Positions 1 through 8,528 of a stretch of DNA of 49,109 nucleotides are shown here, one piece after another. The position numbers and the translations under genes were made by a program. The stretch covers positions 1 to 49,109 of the forward strand of contig CAJUMD010000011.1 of assembly GCA_910587275.1 (NCBI GenBank), in the 5' to 3' direction. Below the pieces are notes generated by a model. It was not told the DNA's origin and searched no databases. It saw only the letters and a program-made list of their open reading frames with translations. Source of the stretch: an uncultured Kineothrix sp. (lineage in GTDB: Bacteria; Bacillota; Clostridia; Lachnospirales; Lachnospiraceae). Position 1 is the stretch's first letter; each line of letters begins with the position of its first letter.

Positions 1-40
1 GAGATCTACACTCTTTCCCTACACGACGCTCTTCCGATCT
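1..40. other. Illumina sequencing adapter left on the contig end
   Basis: The first 40 bases match the 3' part of the standard Illumina TruSeq universal (P5/read 1) adapter, ending in the familiar CTCTTCCGATCT. Natural coding sequence begins directly after it, at base 41. This is untrimmed library sequence and not genomic. It happens to be open in the frame of the first gene, so automated callers may extend that gene into it. Confidence 0.98.
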
Positions 41-1069
41 CAGCGGGGGTTCCGGCTGGATATCATCCAGTCTTATTTCGGCTCCATCAGTTGGGTGGCA
101 TTCCAGAGCTTTCAGGTCATTTGCCTTGCCTTTACCGGGTATTTGGCTGCAAAAGGGAAGATTCTGCCCGGCGACGTGGTGATGTACCAAACGTATTTTT
201 CCACCATTGTCAATCAGGTCAGCAATATCATCGGTCTGCTTCCGGTGATTGCAAAAGGGCTGGAATCCGTGAATTCCGTGGGGGATATCCTGCTTTGCGC
301 CGATGTGGAGGAAACGGGGAATAAGCAGAAAATAAAGGAAGTAAAGGGCGATATCGAGTTCCGTGACGTCTGCTTCCGGTTTAAAAATGCGGACCATCCG
401 GTCATCCGCCATATGGATTTTTCCGTGAAGGCAGGGGAAACCATAGCCTTTGTGGGCGCTTCGGGGGCGGGGAAAACCACGGTGCTGAATCTGGTTATCG
501 GGTTTTTAAAGGCTAATTCCGGGCAGATTCTTATTGACGGGAGGGATATCGGTACTTTTGACCTTAGGAGTTACAGACAGCATATTGCGGTTGTGCCGCA
601 GACACCTATCCTGTTTACCGGTACCATCCGGGAAAACATTACATACGGCGCGCCGGATATCAGCGGGGATACTTTAAGGGAAATCATAAAGGCGGCGAAC
701 CTGGAGGATTTTATTGAATCCCTGCCGGAGGGCGTGGAGACGAAGGTGACGGAGCACGGGGCGAACCTGTCCGGCGGGCAGCGGCAGAGAATTTCCATTG
801 CCAGAGCTTTTGTGCGCAATCCGAAAATACTTATTTTGGATGAAGCCACGTCCGCACTGGATACCATTTCCGAAAAGAAAATCCAGGACAGCGTGGAACG
901 GCTGGTGAAAGACCGGACTACTTTAATCGTGGCGCACCGGCTTTCCACCATACGCAATGCGGATAAGATTGCGGTGGTAGGCGAAGGCGGGCTGTTGGAA
1001 TTTGGCAGTTATGACGAACTGATGGCGAAACAGGGTGAATTTTATAAAATGCGGGCACTGCAGGTGTAG
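41..1069 (+). CDS. ABC exporter, fused permease/ATPase, 5' truncated
   Basis: C-terminal part of an ABC exporter half-transporter (ABC transmembrane domain followed by nucleotide-binding domain); the N-terminal transmembrane part is lost at the contig end. The frame is open from base 41; a GTG at 95 is an internal valine and not a start. Visible motifs are the last membrane helices, then Walker A GASGAGKTT (about 455-481), the signature LSGGQRQR (about 767-790), Walker B ILILDEATSALD (about 831-866) and the H-loop histidine in IVAHR (about 934). All ATPase residues are intact. The family exports lipids, peptides or lipid-linked glycans. It precedes a hexosaminidase and glycosyltransferases, so a glycan or lipid-linked substrate is plausible but not shown. 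Confidence 0.93.
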   Translation, partial: QRGFRLDIIQSYFGSISWVAFQSFQVICLAFTGYLAAKGKILPGDVVMYQTYFSTIVNQVSNIIGLLPVIAKGLESVNSVGDILLCADVEETGNKQKIKEVKGDIEFRDVCFRFKNADHPVIRHMDFSVKAGETIAFVGASGAGKTTVLNLVIGFLKANSGQILIDGRDIGTFDLRSYRQHIAVVPQTPILFTGTIRENITYGAPDISGDTLREIIKAANLEDFIESLPEGVETKVTEHGANLSGGQRQRISIARAFVRNPKILILDEATSALDTISEKKIQDSVERLVKDRTTLIVAHRLSTIRNADKIAVVGEGGLLEFGSYDELMAKQGEFYKMRALQV

Positions 1070-1115
1070 CCGGGGAGCACTGCGGTACTTGACGAAATGA
1101 TATGGGAGGGATACC

Positions 1116-3005
1116 ATGTATTTATTACCGAAACCGAAAAAATTGGAGAAACGGCAGGGCGTTTATGAACTTACCTGGGAAAGCGTGATTACCATAGATG
1201 AAAGCATGAAGGAAAATGAGGGAGAACATGGTACCGTTTACGCGTCCGTCCTGCAAAAAGGAATGCGGGAAAGCACCGGGATTACCTGTGCGGTGGTCAA
1301 GGGAAAACGGCGAGACAGCGGTATCTTCCTGACGGTGGCACCGGAACTGGAGCCGCAGGAATACCGGCTGCAAATCGGGGAAGACGGAATCGTAGTTGCG
1401 GGAGGCGACGGGGCGGCAGTGCTTTACGGCGTACAGACCTTATGCCAGATAGCGGCGCAGTGCGGCGGTCTTTTGGAATGCATGGAAATTCTGGATGCCC
1501 CGGACAGGAAGAACCGGGGATACTTCCTGGACGAAACGAGGGGAAGGGTGCTGACGCTTCCGTATTTAAAGAAGGTGGCGGACCGGCTTAGCCGCTATAA
1601 AATCAACCAGCTCCAGCTTTATGTGGAGCATACGTACCTGTTCCGCCGCCTTACGGAAATGTGGCGGGACGAGACGCCTTTGACGGCGGAGGATATTTTG
1701 GAACTGGACAAGTACTGCAAGAGTCTGCATATCGAGCTGGTACCGGCCTTAGCGAGCTTCGGGCATCTGTATACACTTCTTTCCACGCGCAGTTACGGGG
1801 AACTTTGCGAGCGGAGCGGTTCCTGGGAGGAGCCTTTTTCCTTTGAAGCAAGGATGTGCCATCATACCGTCAATACCATGGACGGGCGTGTGCTGCCGTT
1901 GATTAAGGATATGCTTGCCGAATACGGGGCGCTGTTTTCCTCGGGGAAATTCAATATCTGTGCGGACGAAACGTTTGACCTTGGATGTGAGAAATCAAAG
2001 GAAGCCGCCGGACGGGAAGGAACGGGAACGTTGTATATCCGTTACGTAAAAGAACTGTGTGAGTTTTTGGCAGGGCAGGGAAAGCAGCCGATGTTTTTCG
2101 GCGACATAGTCTGCCGGGAACCGGAGTTGATTGCGCAGCTTCCGCAGGAAACGCTGTGCCTGACGTGGGGGTATGAAGCGGACCAGAAGGAGGACGAATG
2201 CCGTGCCATGGCGCAGGCAGGGGCGGTGCAGTATCTGTGTCCCGCAGTGTGCGGCTGGAACCATTGGATGAACCGTTTGGAAGATTCTTATTCCAATATT
2301 ACGAAAATGTGCGGGTATGGGAAGAAATACGGTGTGGAGGGAATCCTGAACACGGACTGGGGTGACTTCGGGCATGTGAACCATCCTGAATTTTCCGTGC
2401 CGGGGATGATATACGGGGCTGCTTTTTCATGGAACGGGCAGGAAATCGGATTTGGGGAAATCAACCGGCAGATTTCACGGTTGGAATACGGGGATACGAC
2501 GGAACAGACGGCAGAGCTGATGGCAAGGATGGCAGGACAGTCCCTGTTTAACTGGTGGGCAGCCGACATTTATTATGAAAAACATGCGCTTGGACGCTGG
2601 AAAGAAAGCGATATGCCTCTGCTCGGAACCATGCTTGCGGATGCCGGGGAAAAGGCGGCAGGAGCGGACACGGAATTACGGGGGATAGTCCGTGAAATAA
2701 AGCGTACCGCGGTGTCCATGGATGCGCCCACAAGGGAGCTTACGGCGCTGCTTGAGCTTGCGGGGGAAGCCATCCGTTTATGGAATTACGTGGGAGCCAT
2801 GATGCAGCGCAGGGAGCGGCACATGGAATGGGAAAAGGAAGAAGCCTTTGCCCTGGCGGGACGTTTGGAACGCTGGTTCATGGCATATAAAGAACAGTGG
2901 CGCAGCATCGGAAGGGAGGGGGACCTCCGCCATATTGCGGAAATCGTATTTTGGTATGCGGACTGCCTGCGGGGGTATTCGTATGAAAGAGCAAGAGCTG
3001 ATTAG
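1116..3005 (+). CDS. Glycoside hydrolase family 20 beta-N-acetylhexosaminidase
   Basis: 629 residues. The order is a small N-terminal GH20b-like domain (about 1-125, ending in LYGVQTLCQI), then the TIM-barrel catalytic domain with RGYFLDETRGR and the catalytic Asp-Glu pair D284-E285 in CADETFDLG. GH20 enzymes remove terminal GlcNAc or GalNAc by substrate-assisted catalysis in which this Asp-Glu pair acts. There is no signal peptide: the protein starts MYLLPKPKKLEKRQG, so it should act in the cytoplasm, perhaps on imported or recycled glycan fragments. The ATG at 1116 has GGGAGGG just upstream. Its 3' end overlaps the next gene by 23 bases, suggesting coupled translation. Exact substrate specificity is not readable from sequence. 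Confidence 0.88.
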   Translation: MYLLPKPKKLEKRQGVYELTWESVITIDESMKENEGEHGTVYASVLQKGMRESTGITCAVVKGKRRDSGIFLTVAPELEPQEYRLQIGEDGIVVAGGDGAAVLYGVQTLCQIAAQCGGLLECMEILDAPDRKNRGYFLDETRGRVLTLPYLKKVADRLSRYKINQLQLYVEHTYLFRRLTEMWRDETPLTAEDILELDKYCKSLHIELVPALASFGHLYTLLSTRSYGELCERSGSWEEPFSFEARMCHHTVNTMDGRVLPLIKDMLAEYGALFSSGKFNICADETFDLGCEKSKEAAGREGTGTLYIRYVKELCEFLAGQGKQPMFFGDIVCREPELIAQLPQETLCLTWGYEADQKEDECRAMAQAGAVQYLCPAVCGWNHWMNRLEDSYSNITKMCGYGKKYGVEGILNTDWGDFGHVNHPEFSVPGMIYGAAFSWNGQEIGFGEINRQISRLEYGDTTEQTAELMARMAGQSLFNWWAADIYYEKHALGRWKESDMPLLGTMLADAGEKAAGADTELRGIVREIKRTAVSMDAPTRELTALLELAGEAIRLWNYVGAMMQRRERHMEWEKEEAFALAGRLERWFMAYKEQWRSIGREGDLRHIAEIVFWYADCLRGYSYERARAD

Positions 3006-3993
3006 CATTATCGTACCGGTTTACAATATTATGGACTGCCTTCCGCGGTGCGTGGATTCCATCCGCAGCCAGACTTACCGGAATCTGGAAATACTGTTGG
3101 TGGACGACGGTTCCGACGACGGGACGGAACAACTGGTGGACAGGCTGGCGGAAACGGATGACAGGATACGGGTCTTCCATAAACCGAACGGCGGTTCGTC
3201 CTCGGCGAGAAACCTTGGAATCCGTAATGCCAAAGGGCGGTATATCGGGTTCGTGGACAGCGATGATTTTATTGAACCCGGGATGTATGAAAGGCTGATG
3301 GAAAGCATCCGCCGGGACCGGGTGCGCATCGCCCAGGTTTCCAGGGATGAAATCGGCGAGGGGGGAAACCGGCTGCCCGATGTCTGTACGCCTCCAGAGG
3401 AAGCCTATACCTGTCCGTCGGAAACGTTCCTGCGGGAACTGCTCCTGCACCGGGGAGACTGCTCCTACTGCACGAAGCTGACGGACCGTACCCTTTTGGA
3501 TGGGCGAGGATTCCCGGAGGGGGAATTAAACGAAGACTTTCACCTGCTGGTGGAAATGCTTTCGGAAATCGACGGGATAGCGGTATTGCCGCAGCAGGAT
3601 TATCATGTGTATTACCGGACGGGCAGCAATACGAGAAAAAAATCAAAGGATGAATTTTCAAGGGTATTTGTGGATATTGTCAACAATGCGGATTTTGTGG
3701 AGCGGACGGTTGCGGCCCACTATCCCGCCCTGCGGGAGGAAGCGGTACGGTTCGGACTGTACCAGCGGTTGGATTACCTGCTGCATATTCCGGTAGGGAG
3801 GATGGTTTCCGGCGATGCGTTTTACGTTTCCGTGAAAAAATACCTGCGCAGACATGTGCCGGATACGCTTGGGAACCGGTATTTGAACAGAAAACACAAA
3901 GTTTATCTGCTTCTGATGACGGTGGCGCCGAAGACGGTACGGCAGGTACATGCCTGGAAGATGGGATTGGCGGAGCGCAGAAGCGGGAAATAG
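2983..3993 (+). CDS. GT2 family glycosyltransferase (GT-A fold)
   Basis: 336 residues, starting MKEQELISIIVPVYN. The start at 2983 lies inside the 3' end of the GH20 gene and has GGGGG about 10 bases upstream; a frame open further upstream lacks both a ribosome site and family similarity. GT2 landmarks are D41-D42-G43-S44 (nucleotide binding), ARNLGIRNAKG, and the metal-binding D92-S-D94-D95 followed by FIEPGMYERL. The family transfers a sugar from a nucleotide-sugar donor on the cytoplasmic face. The C-terminal third, with many Arg and Lys, may contact the membrane or acceptor. Donor and acceptor cannot be told. Its stop codon is the first base triplet of a 16-bp tandem repeat. Confidence 0.9.
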   Translation: MKEQELISIIVPVYNIMDCLPRCVDSIRSQTYRNLEILLVDDGSDDGTEQLVDRLAETDDRIRVFHKPNGGSSSARNLGIRNAKGRYIGFVDSDDFIEPGMYERLMESIRRDRVRIAQVSRDEIGEGGNRLPDVCTPPEEAYTCPSETFLRELLLHRGDCSYCTKLTDRTLLDGRGFPEGELNEDFHLLVEMLSEIDGIAVLPQQDYHVYYRTGSNTRKKSKDEFSRVFVDIVNNADFVERTVAAHYPALREEAVRFGLYQRLDYLLHIPVGRMVSGDAFYVSVKKYLRRHVPDTLGNRYLNRKHKVYLLLMTVAPKTVRQVHAWKMGLAERRSGK

Positions 3994-4054
3994 AACAGGC
4001 AGGAAATAGAATACACGGGAAATAGAATAAGCAGGAAATAGAATAAGCAGGAAA
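3991..4054 (+). repeat. Four tandem 16-bp units (minisatellite) after the GT2 gene
   Basis: Units begin at 3991, 4007, 4023 and 4039 with consensus TAGAATAAGCAGGAAA. The third and fourth are identical, the first and second differ by a few bases, and degenerate copies continue to about 4070. The first unit begins with the TAG stop of the GT2 gene. No dyad symmetry and no spacer, so this is a slippage-type repeat in the gap before the GT-C gene. Confidence 0.9.
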
Positions 4055-4105
4055 TAAAATAACAAGATAAGGAAATACAGCGAAGCAAGGGGATAAAACG
4101 GAAAG

Positions 4106-5869
4106 ATGCGCGGGACGGAAAGAGACGGAAAGAATGCCATGGAAGAACGTAGCGGAAAATTAGGGGGAAAAGCGGAAAAAAGAATATGGCTGGCGGCATT
4201 TGCACTGCTTCTTATCTCGCAGGTGCTGACCATGGTTTATTTCGGGGGAAAGAAAGCGGGATTCCACGAGGATGAATACTATTCGTTTTATTCCACCAAC
4301 CGTACCGCAGGGTTGTACGAGCCGGACAGGGAATGGGTGGACAGGGATACTTTCCGCAATGAGTTTGTGGTCCTGCCGGGGGAAGGGTTCCGTTACGGTT
4401 TGGTGGCAACGGTGCAGTCGTGGGATGTACACCCGCCGTTTTTCTATTTTATCCTGCATACGGCGTGTTCCCTTTTTCCCGGCGTGTTCAGCAAATGGTT
4501 GGGAATCGGCGTGAATATTGTGGCGTTTGTTTTGAATTTTATACTGCTTTCCTGGCTTGCGTATATGGTGACGGGGCGGAATAGGGGATTGGCTTTTGTG
4601 ACTGCGGCGGTGCATGGCTTCAATCCGGTCATTATTTCGGGCGTTATGTTTATCCGCATGTACGAATGGCTGACCGTGTTCATCCTGCTGTGCGCCTGCC
4701 TGCATGTGCGTGCGGTATTGGGGCGGAAGAAATTCCTTTTCCCTTTGATGGTTGTGAATTATCTCGGTTTTCTGACCCAGTATTATTACATCATTTTCCT
4801 GTTTTTTATGGCAGTGGGATACTGCCTGTGGAATCTGGCACCTTGTGTGGGGCGGAAAGAGAATGGCAGCCACAGATTCCAATATTGGCGGGGCGGGGGA
4901 TTTGTCTTACGGAGAGCGGCTTTGGGGAAATGTGTGGTACCTTGTGTGAAATATGGCGCTGCCTGCGGCATTTCCCTTTTGCTGGCAGTTTTCAGTTATC
5001 CGGCGAGCCTTGCCCATATTTTCCGGGGATACCGCGGGACGGGGGCGGTCTCCGAATTTCTGGATGCGGCGAATACGGACGAACGGCTTGGTTTTTTCCT
5101 GGGATTGGCGGATGAATACCTGTTTGACGGTTATTTTGGGCTGTGGTTTGCGGTCTTTGCCGTGATGGGTGTCATGGTATATTGGAAGTGGCGGCAGGCG
5201 GAAAAGGCAGGAGGAACCCGTGCCCAAACCGGTGCGGAAAAGACGGTGGCAAGCGTATATTTTCTGCTGTTGTTTGCGGTCTGCGGTTATTTCTTTACGG
5301 TATCCAAAACGGCGCTTTTATTGTACGAAACTTCCAACCGTTACCAGCTTCCGGTGTATGGGATTATCATGCTGCTGACGGTGGCGGCGTTATCCGGTTT
5401 GTGGGAGGAACTCGTCCGGCTGTTGGATTGGGAAAACGGCAAAGCGCCGGGGCGTCTTGCCGCGGCAGGCGGCATACTGCTTTGTTTCCTGCTGCTTGTG
5501 GGGGATGTTCATGAGATTGCGTCCGGCAAAATCATTTTCCTGTACGAGGAGGAGCAGGAGGACGTGGCTTACGCGAAGGAAAATGCACAGGTACCGGTAG
5601 TTGTCCTTTATAACGACGCAACGCCTTATCATGTCTGGTGGCGTTCCCAGGAACTGATGGAGTATGAACGGATATATTTCGCCAGCGAGGGAAATAAGGA
5701 GCGGATTACCGATGAGGTAATCCGCGGCAGCGGGAAACTGATTGTATATGCCGCAGACTACGATACGAAGGAAGAAAGCCTGCGCATGATATTGGAATCC
5801 AGCGAAAACCTTAAGGATTACCGTTTGGTTTCGCAGAAATCCCTTTGGAGCGTTTATGAGTTTGAATGA
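4106..5869 (+). CDS. GT-C type polytopic glycosyltransferase (PMT/ArnT-like)
   Basis: 587 residues with about ten hydrophobic segments. After the first membrane helix an outward loop carries HEDEYYSFYS, and further on WDVHPPFFYFILH. An acidic cluster in loop 1 followed by D-x-HPP is the signature of GT-C transferases of the PMT/ArnT class, which use polyprenyl-phosphate sugars outside the membrane. The C-terminal about 80 residues are soluble. The first ATG (4106) has AAGGGG rather far upstream; the in-frame ATG at 4139 (MEERSGK) is an equally possible start because the 11 residues between are poorly conserved in character. It is likely served by one of the GtrB-type donor synthases downstream. 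Substrate unknown. Confidence 0.82.
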   Translation: MRGTERDGKNAMEERSGKLGGKAEKRIWLAAFALLLISQVLTMVYFGGKKAGFHEDEYYSFYSTNRTAGLYEPDREWVDRDTFRNEFVVLPGEGFRYGLVATVQSWDVHPPFFYFILHTACSLFPGVFSKWLGIGVNIVAFVLNFILLSWLAYMVTGRNRGLAFVTAAVHGFNPVIISGVMFIRMYEWLTVFILLCACLHVRAVLGRKKFLFPLMVVNYLGFLTQYYYIIFLFFMAVGYCLWNLAPCVGRKENGSHRFQYWRGGGFVLRRAALGKCVVPCVKYGAACGISLLLAVFSYPASLAHIFRGYRGTGAVSEFLDAANTDERLGFFLGLADEYLFDGYFGLWFAVFAVMGVMVYWKWRQAEKAGGTRAQTGAEKTVASVYFLLLFAVCGYFFTVSKTALLLYETSNRYQLPVYGIIMLLTVAALSGLWEELVRLLDWENGKAPGRLAAAGGILLCFLLLVGDVHEIASGKIIFLYEEEQEDVAYAKENAQVPVVVLYNDATPYHVWWRSQELMEYERIYFASEGNKERITDEVIRGSGKLIVYAADYDTKEESLRMILESSENLKDYRLVSQKSLWSVYEFE

Positions 5870-5900
5870 GAAGGTGTGTTTTGTCTGCCCGGTAAAAATT

Positions 5901-6200
5901 TTACAGCAGGTAATTGTTTTCCCGGTTTGCAATCTGCAGGCCAACTAATTGATAGGTTGCATATCCTCCCGTTACCAGCGGCTCCGCCTTGCAAATTTCT
6001 TCCGCTTCTTCACGGCTGTCCGTTTTTAGGATATACATCCCCGCCATTCCCGGATAGCCATGAAACACACCGCAGATTTCCAGCTTTCCTTCGTCGTCCA
6101 GCTTTCTTATGTTTGCAACGTGTTCCGTAACTGCCTGCTTTGTCATTTTACGATAGGTCTTGCTTTTCGCGATCATCATCAGGTACATCATTTTTTCCAT
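5901..6200 (-). CDS. YciI-like (YCII-related) small protein
   Basis: 99 residues and the only convincing minus-strand gene of the window. It has the ferredoxin-like YCII pattern: MYLMMIAKS strand, conserved His in TEHVANIRKLDDEGKLEICG, then GMYILKTDSREEAEEI and a final short strand. YCII-related proteins are small dimeric enzymes or accessory factors of mostly unknown function, with a conserved His/Asp pair proposed as catalytic. On its strand an AAAGGAG lies 8 bases before the ATG. It is divergent from the WYL regulator and shares its AT-rich character, unlike its flanks. The pair probably forms one regulated unit unrelated to glycan synthesis. Confidence 0.85.
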   Translation of the reverse strand: MEKMMYLMMIAKSKTYRKMTKQAVTEHVANIRKLDDEGKLEICGVFHGYPGMAGMYILKTDSREEAEEICKAEPLVTGGYATYQLVGLQIANRENNYLL

Positions 6201-6245
6201 ACGGTATTCTCCTTTTTCTTTTCATGGTTTCGTTTTAGTGTCATA

Positions 6246-6296
6246 TTGCATTAGGAATATAAATAGTATATCATAAAATAGTGACAAAGATTGTCA
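6246..6296. promoter_or_regulatory. Divergent promoters with a shared palindromic operator
   Basis: Between the YciI-like gene and the WYL regulator. On the + strand TTGCAT (6246-6251) and TATCAT (6269-6274) are 17 bases apart. On the - strand an extended -10, TGATATACT, has its TATACT complementary to 6265-6270. A perfect inverted repeat TGACAA-AGA-TTGTCA occupies 6282-6296. It lies at the start region of the + promoter and the -35 region of the - promoter, so one bound protein could control both. The WYL regulator itself is the obvious candidate. The promoter elements are inferred by eye; the palindrome is directly visible. Confidence 0.6.
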
Positions 6297-6317
6297 TCAT
6301 TCGGAAAGGAGTTAAAA

Positions 6318-7271
6318 ATGTCAAAAGCAGAACGGCTTATTCAAATGATGATAACAATCAATGCAAAAAAGCATTTTACGGCCGGTGAATTGGCAGATGA
6401 ATTTTCCGTATCAAAAAGAACCATATTGCGTGACTTACAGGAATTAGAACAAGCTGGCTTTCCGCTTTACTCCGAAGTTGGGGCGGCGGGTGGGTATCAT
6501 ATATTGAAAGAGCGTATTTTACCGCCCATTGCTTTTTCGGAAAGCGAGGCGAAAGCTATATTTTTTGCCTGTCAGGCCTTGCAGTATTACCGTGACTTGC
6601 CTTTTGAGCAGGAAACCGTATCCGTCTTAAAAAAATTCTTGAATTGTCTGCCCTTAGATGTGCAGAACAATATCATGCAGATTCAAAACAAGGTAGTATT
6701 CTGGATTCCGGACAGGCATTGTGATTCGCCATTGCTTAAAGAAATATTTTTGATTGCCGTAAACCGTCATGCCGCAACAATACGGTATTCGTCCACATAT
6801 TCTGAAAGTACGCGCACAATGATACCAATTGGCTTATATGCCATGAACGGACTCTGGTATTGCCCCGCCTATTGTACAACTGCAAAGCAAATCAGAGTAT
6901 TCCGGGTTGACCGTATCCGGGAAATCATAGAGGAAAAGCCCTGCCCGAAAGGGAAATATTCCGTCCCTGCGTCTATTCAGGAATATCTTGATAAAACAGA
7001 GGTGGAAAACGACTGCCACATGAAAATCCAACTGACGGATATCGGCGTTAAACGATGCGAAAGCGAATGCCTGCTTGCAAGCGGATTAAAAATATTTCCG
7101 ACAGGCGGCGGGGTTATCGATATGGATATAAACCATGCCGCTTTGGAATGGGTTGCCGATTTTATATTGCCATTTGGCAGAAACGCCACTGTATTGGAAC
7201 CTGCGGAACTAATAGAGCGAATACGGCAAAAAATATGCGAATTACACCAGCATTATTGCAAATCCGAATAA
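6318..7271 (+). CDS. YafY-type HTH and WYL domain transcriptional regulator
   Basis: 317 residues. N-terminal winged helix of HTH_11/DeoR type (about 1-60: SKAERLIQMMITINAKKHFT, then ELADEFSVSKRTILRDLQEL, then GAAGGYHI), followed by a WYL domain (about 130-220: AATIRYSS, PIGLYAMNGLWYCPAYC, RVFRVDRI) and a C-terminal extension. WYL domains sense small ligands or nucleic acids. The start at 6318 has AAAGGAG at 6305-6311; the frame is open further upstream but runs into the palindromic operator. Transcribed away from the YciI-like gene. Probably autoregulatory. Its codons and base composition are more AT-rich than the glycan genes on either side, suggesting separate acquisition. Confidence 0.9.
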   Translation: MSKAERLIQMMITINAKKHFTAGELADEFSVSKRTILRDLQELEQAGFPLYSEVGAAGGYHILKERILPPIAFSESEAKAIFFACQALQYYRDLPFEQETVSVLKKFLNCLPLDVQNNIMQIQNKVVFWIPDRHCDSPLLKEIFLIAVNRHAATIRYSSTYSESTRTMIPIGLYAMNGLWYCPAYCTTAKQIRVFRVDRIREIIEEKPCPKGKYSVPASIQEYLDKTEVENDCHMKIQLTDIGVKRCESECLLASGLKIFPTGGGVIDMDINHAALEWVADFILPFGRNATVLEPAELIERIRQKICELHQHYCKSE

Positions 7272-7376
7272 CCCCAACGGTTGTTACAAGGAGTATACAT
7301 AATAAAGAATCCTGCTGCCGCCGCCCCGCATAAAACGCCCTCCTGTGCGTCCGGCCATTCTCCATCATATAGGGTA

Positions 7377-7405
7377 TAGTCATTTTCCGCATTTTATGCT
7401 ATACT
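7377..7405 (+). promoter_or_regulatory. Candidate promoter of the pse operon
   Basis: In the 237-base gap between the WYL gene and pseB there is an extended -10 element TGCTATACT (TATACT at 7400-7405), about 100 bases before the pseB ATG. The -35 position (7377-7382, TAGTCA) is weak, which is normal when the TGn extension is present. The rest of the gap (7272-7376) holds no gene or convincing terminator that I can see. The same TGCTATACT appears upstream of the 929-residue polymerase gene. Confidence 0.5.
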
Positions 7406-7508
7406 GTGCGTTGAAGATTGCAAATTATGGAAAGACTAAGGAAATACCTTCCGGATATATTTTGGAAAATACGGAAAAATGCACAAATGGATTGCAGGAG
7501 GAAGTAAC

Positions 7509-8504
7509 ATGTTAAACGATAAAACAATATTAATCACCGGCGGAACCGGATCTTTCGGAAATTGCTTTACCAAGTATGTGCTGGAGCATTACCGTCCGAA
7601 GAAAATCATTATTTATTCCAGGGATGAGTTCAAGCAGCTTTTGATGGCGACGAAATTTAAGGAATACGGGGACCGGCTGCGGTTCTTTATCGGGGATGTC
7701 AGGGATAAGGAACGGTTAAAGAGGGCTTTGGAGGGAGTGGACTATGTTATCCATGCGGCGGCTTTAAAACAGGTTCCGGCATGTGAATACAATCCCAACG
7801 AAGCGATTAAGACGAATATCCACGGCGCGCAGAATGTCATTGATGCGGCGTTGGATTCCGATGTGAAAAAAGTGGTGGCGCTGTCCACGGATAAAGCGGT
7901 CAATCCGGTGAACCTTTACGGCGGAACCAAGCTGGTTTCGGATAAACTGTTTGTGGCGGCAAACGCTTATGCGGGAAATAAAGATATTAATTTTTCCATC
8001 GTGCGGTACGGCAATGTGGCGGGAAGCCGGGGGTCCGTGATTCCCGTGTTCCAAAACATCGTGAAGGACGGCGGGACGGAGCTTCCGGTGACGGACTACC
8101 GGATGACCCGTTTTTGGATCAGCCTGACCCAGGGGGTGGAACTGGTTATCAAGGCATTGGAGGAAGCTACGGGCGGCGAGACTTTTATCAGCAAGATTCC
8201 TTCGTTTAAGATTACGGATTTGGCAAAAGCGATGTACCCGGAATATCCCACGAGGGAAGTGGGCATCCGTCCCGGCGAGAAGCTCCATGAGATTATGGTG
8301 ACTACGGAGGATTCCTTTACCACTTATGAATACGACAAACATTTTATCGTATATCCGCAGGTGGTGTGGAATGACAAACAGAAGGTAAACAGGAACGGAA
8401 AGAAAGTACCGGAAGGGTTTTCCTACAGCTCGGATAATAATTCCGAATGGCTTTCCGTAGAGGATATCCGGGAACTGTTAAAGACGGTGGAATTGGAAAA
8501 GTAG
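7509..8504 (+). CDS. pseB: UDP-GlcNAc 4,6-dehydratase (5-inverting), PseB
   Basis: 331 residues, cytosolic short-chain dehydrogenase fold. First step of pseudaminic acid synthesis: UDP-GlcNAc to UDP-2-acetamido-2,6-dideoxy-beta-L-arabino-hexos-4-ulose. It has the NADP-binding TGGTGSFG near the N-terminus, D128-K129 in STDKAVNPVNLYGGTK, and the Y137-xxx-K141 pair, with the spacing of the FlaA1/PseB catalytic Asp-Lys-Tyr. It lacks membrane helices, unlike the PglF-like dehydratase at 33912. The ATG at 7509 is preceded by AGGAGG; an upstream in-frame ATG at 7479 lacks such a site. Directly followed by pseC. Confidence 0.95.
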   Translation: MLNDKTILITGGTGSFGNCFTKYVLEHYRPKKIIIYSRDEFKQLLMATKFKEYGDRLRFFIGDVRDKERLKRALEGVDYVIHAAALKQVPACEYNPNEAIKTNIHGAQNVIDAALDSDVKKVVALSTDKAVNPVNLYGGTKLVSDKLFVAANAYAGNKDINFSIVRYGNVAGSRGSVIPVFQNIVKDGGTELPVTDYRMTRFWISLTQGVELVIKALEEATGGETFISKIPSFKITDLAKAMYPEYPTREVGIRPGEKLHEIMVTTEDSFTTYEYDKHFIVYPQVVWNDKQKVNRNGKKVPEGFSYSSDNNSEWLSVEDIRELLKTVELEK

Positions 8505-8528
8505 TAAACGGGAAAGGCTGGGATAACT

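Noticed and set aside
95..1069. GTG at 95 as start of the ABC transporter gene
   Set aside because: It lies in the middle of the transmembrane domain and the frame is open back to base 41, so the gene is truncated by the contig end.
3991..4070. CRISPR array
   Set aside because: Units are 16 bp and directly tandem with no spacers, and no cas genes are present.
4160..4882. Long open antisense frame under the GT-C gene
   Set aside because: Opposite to a gene with clear GT-C motifs; no ribosome site, His/Arg/Pro-rich composition typical of antisense frames in this codon usage.
5885..5909. Terminator hairpin between the convergent GT-C and YciI-like genes
   Set aside because: GTAAAA-A-TTTTAC is a perfect small palindrome but purely AT-rich, has no adjoining U-tract after a GC stem, and overlaps the YciI stop codon; too weak to call.
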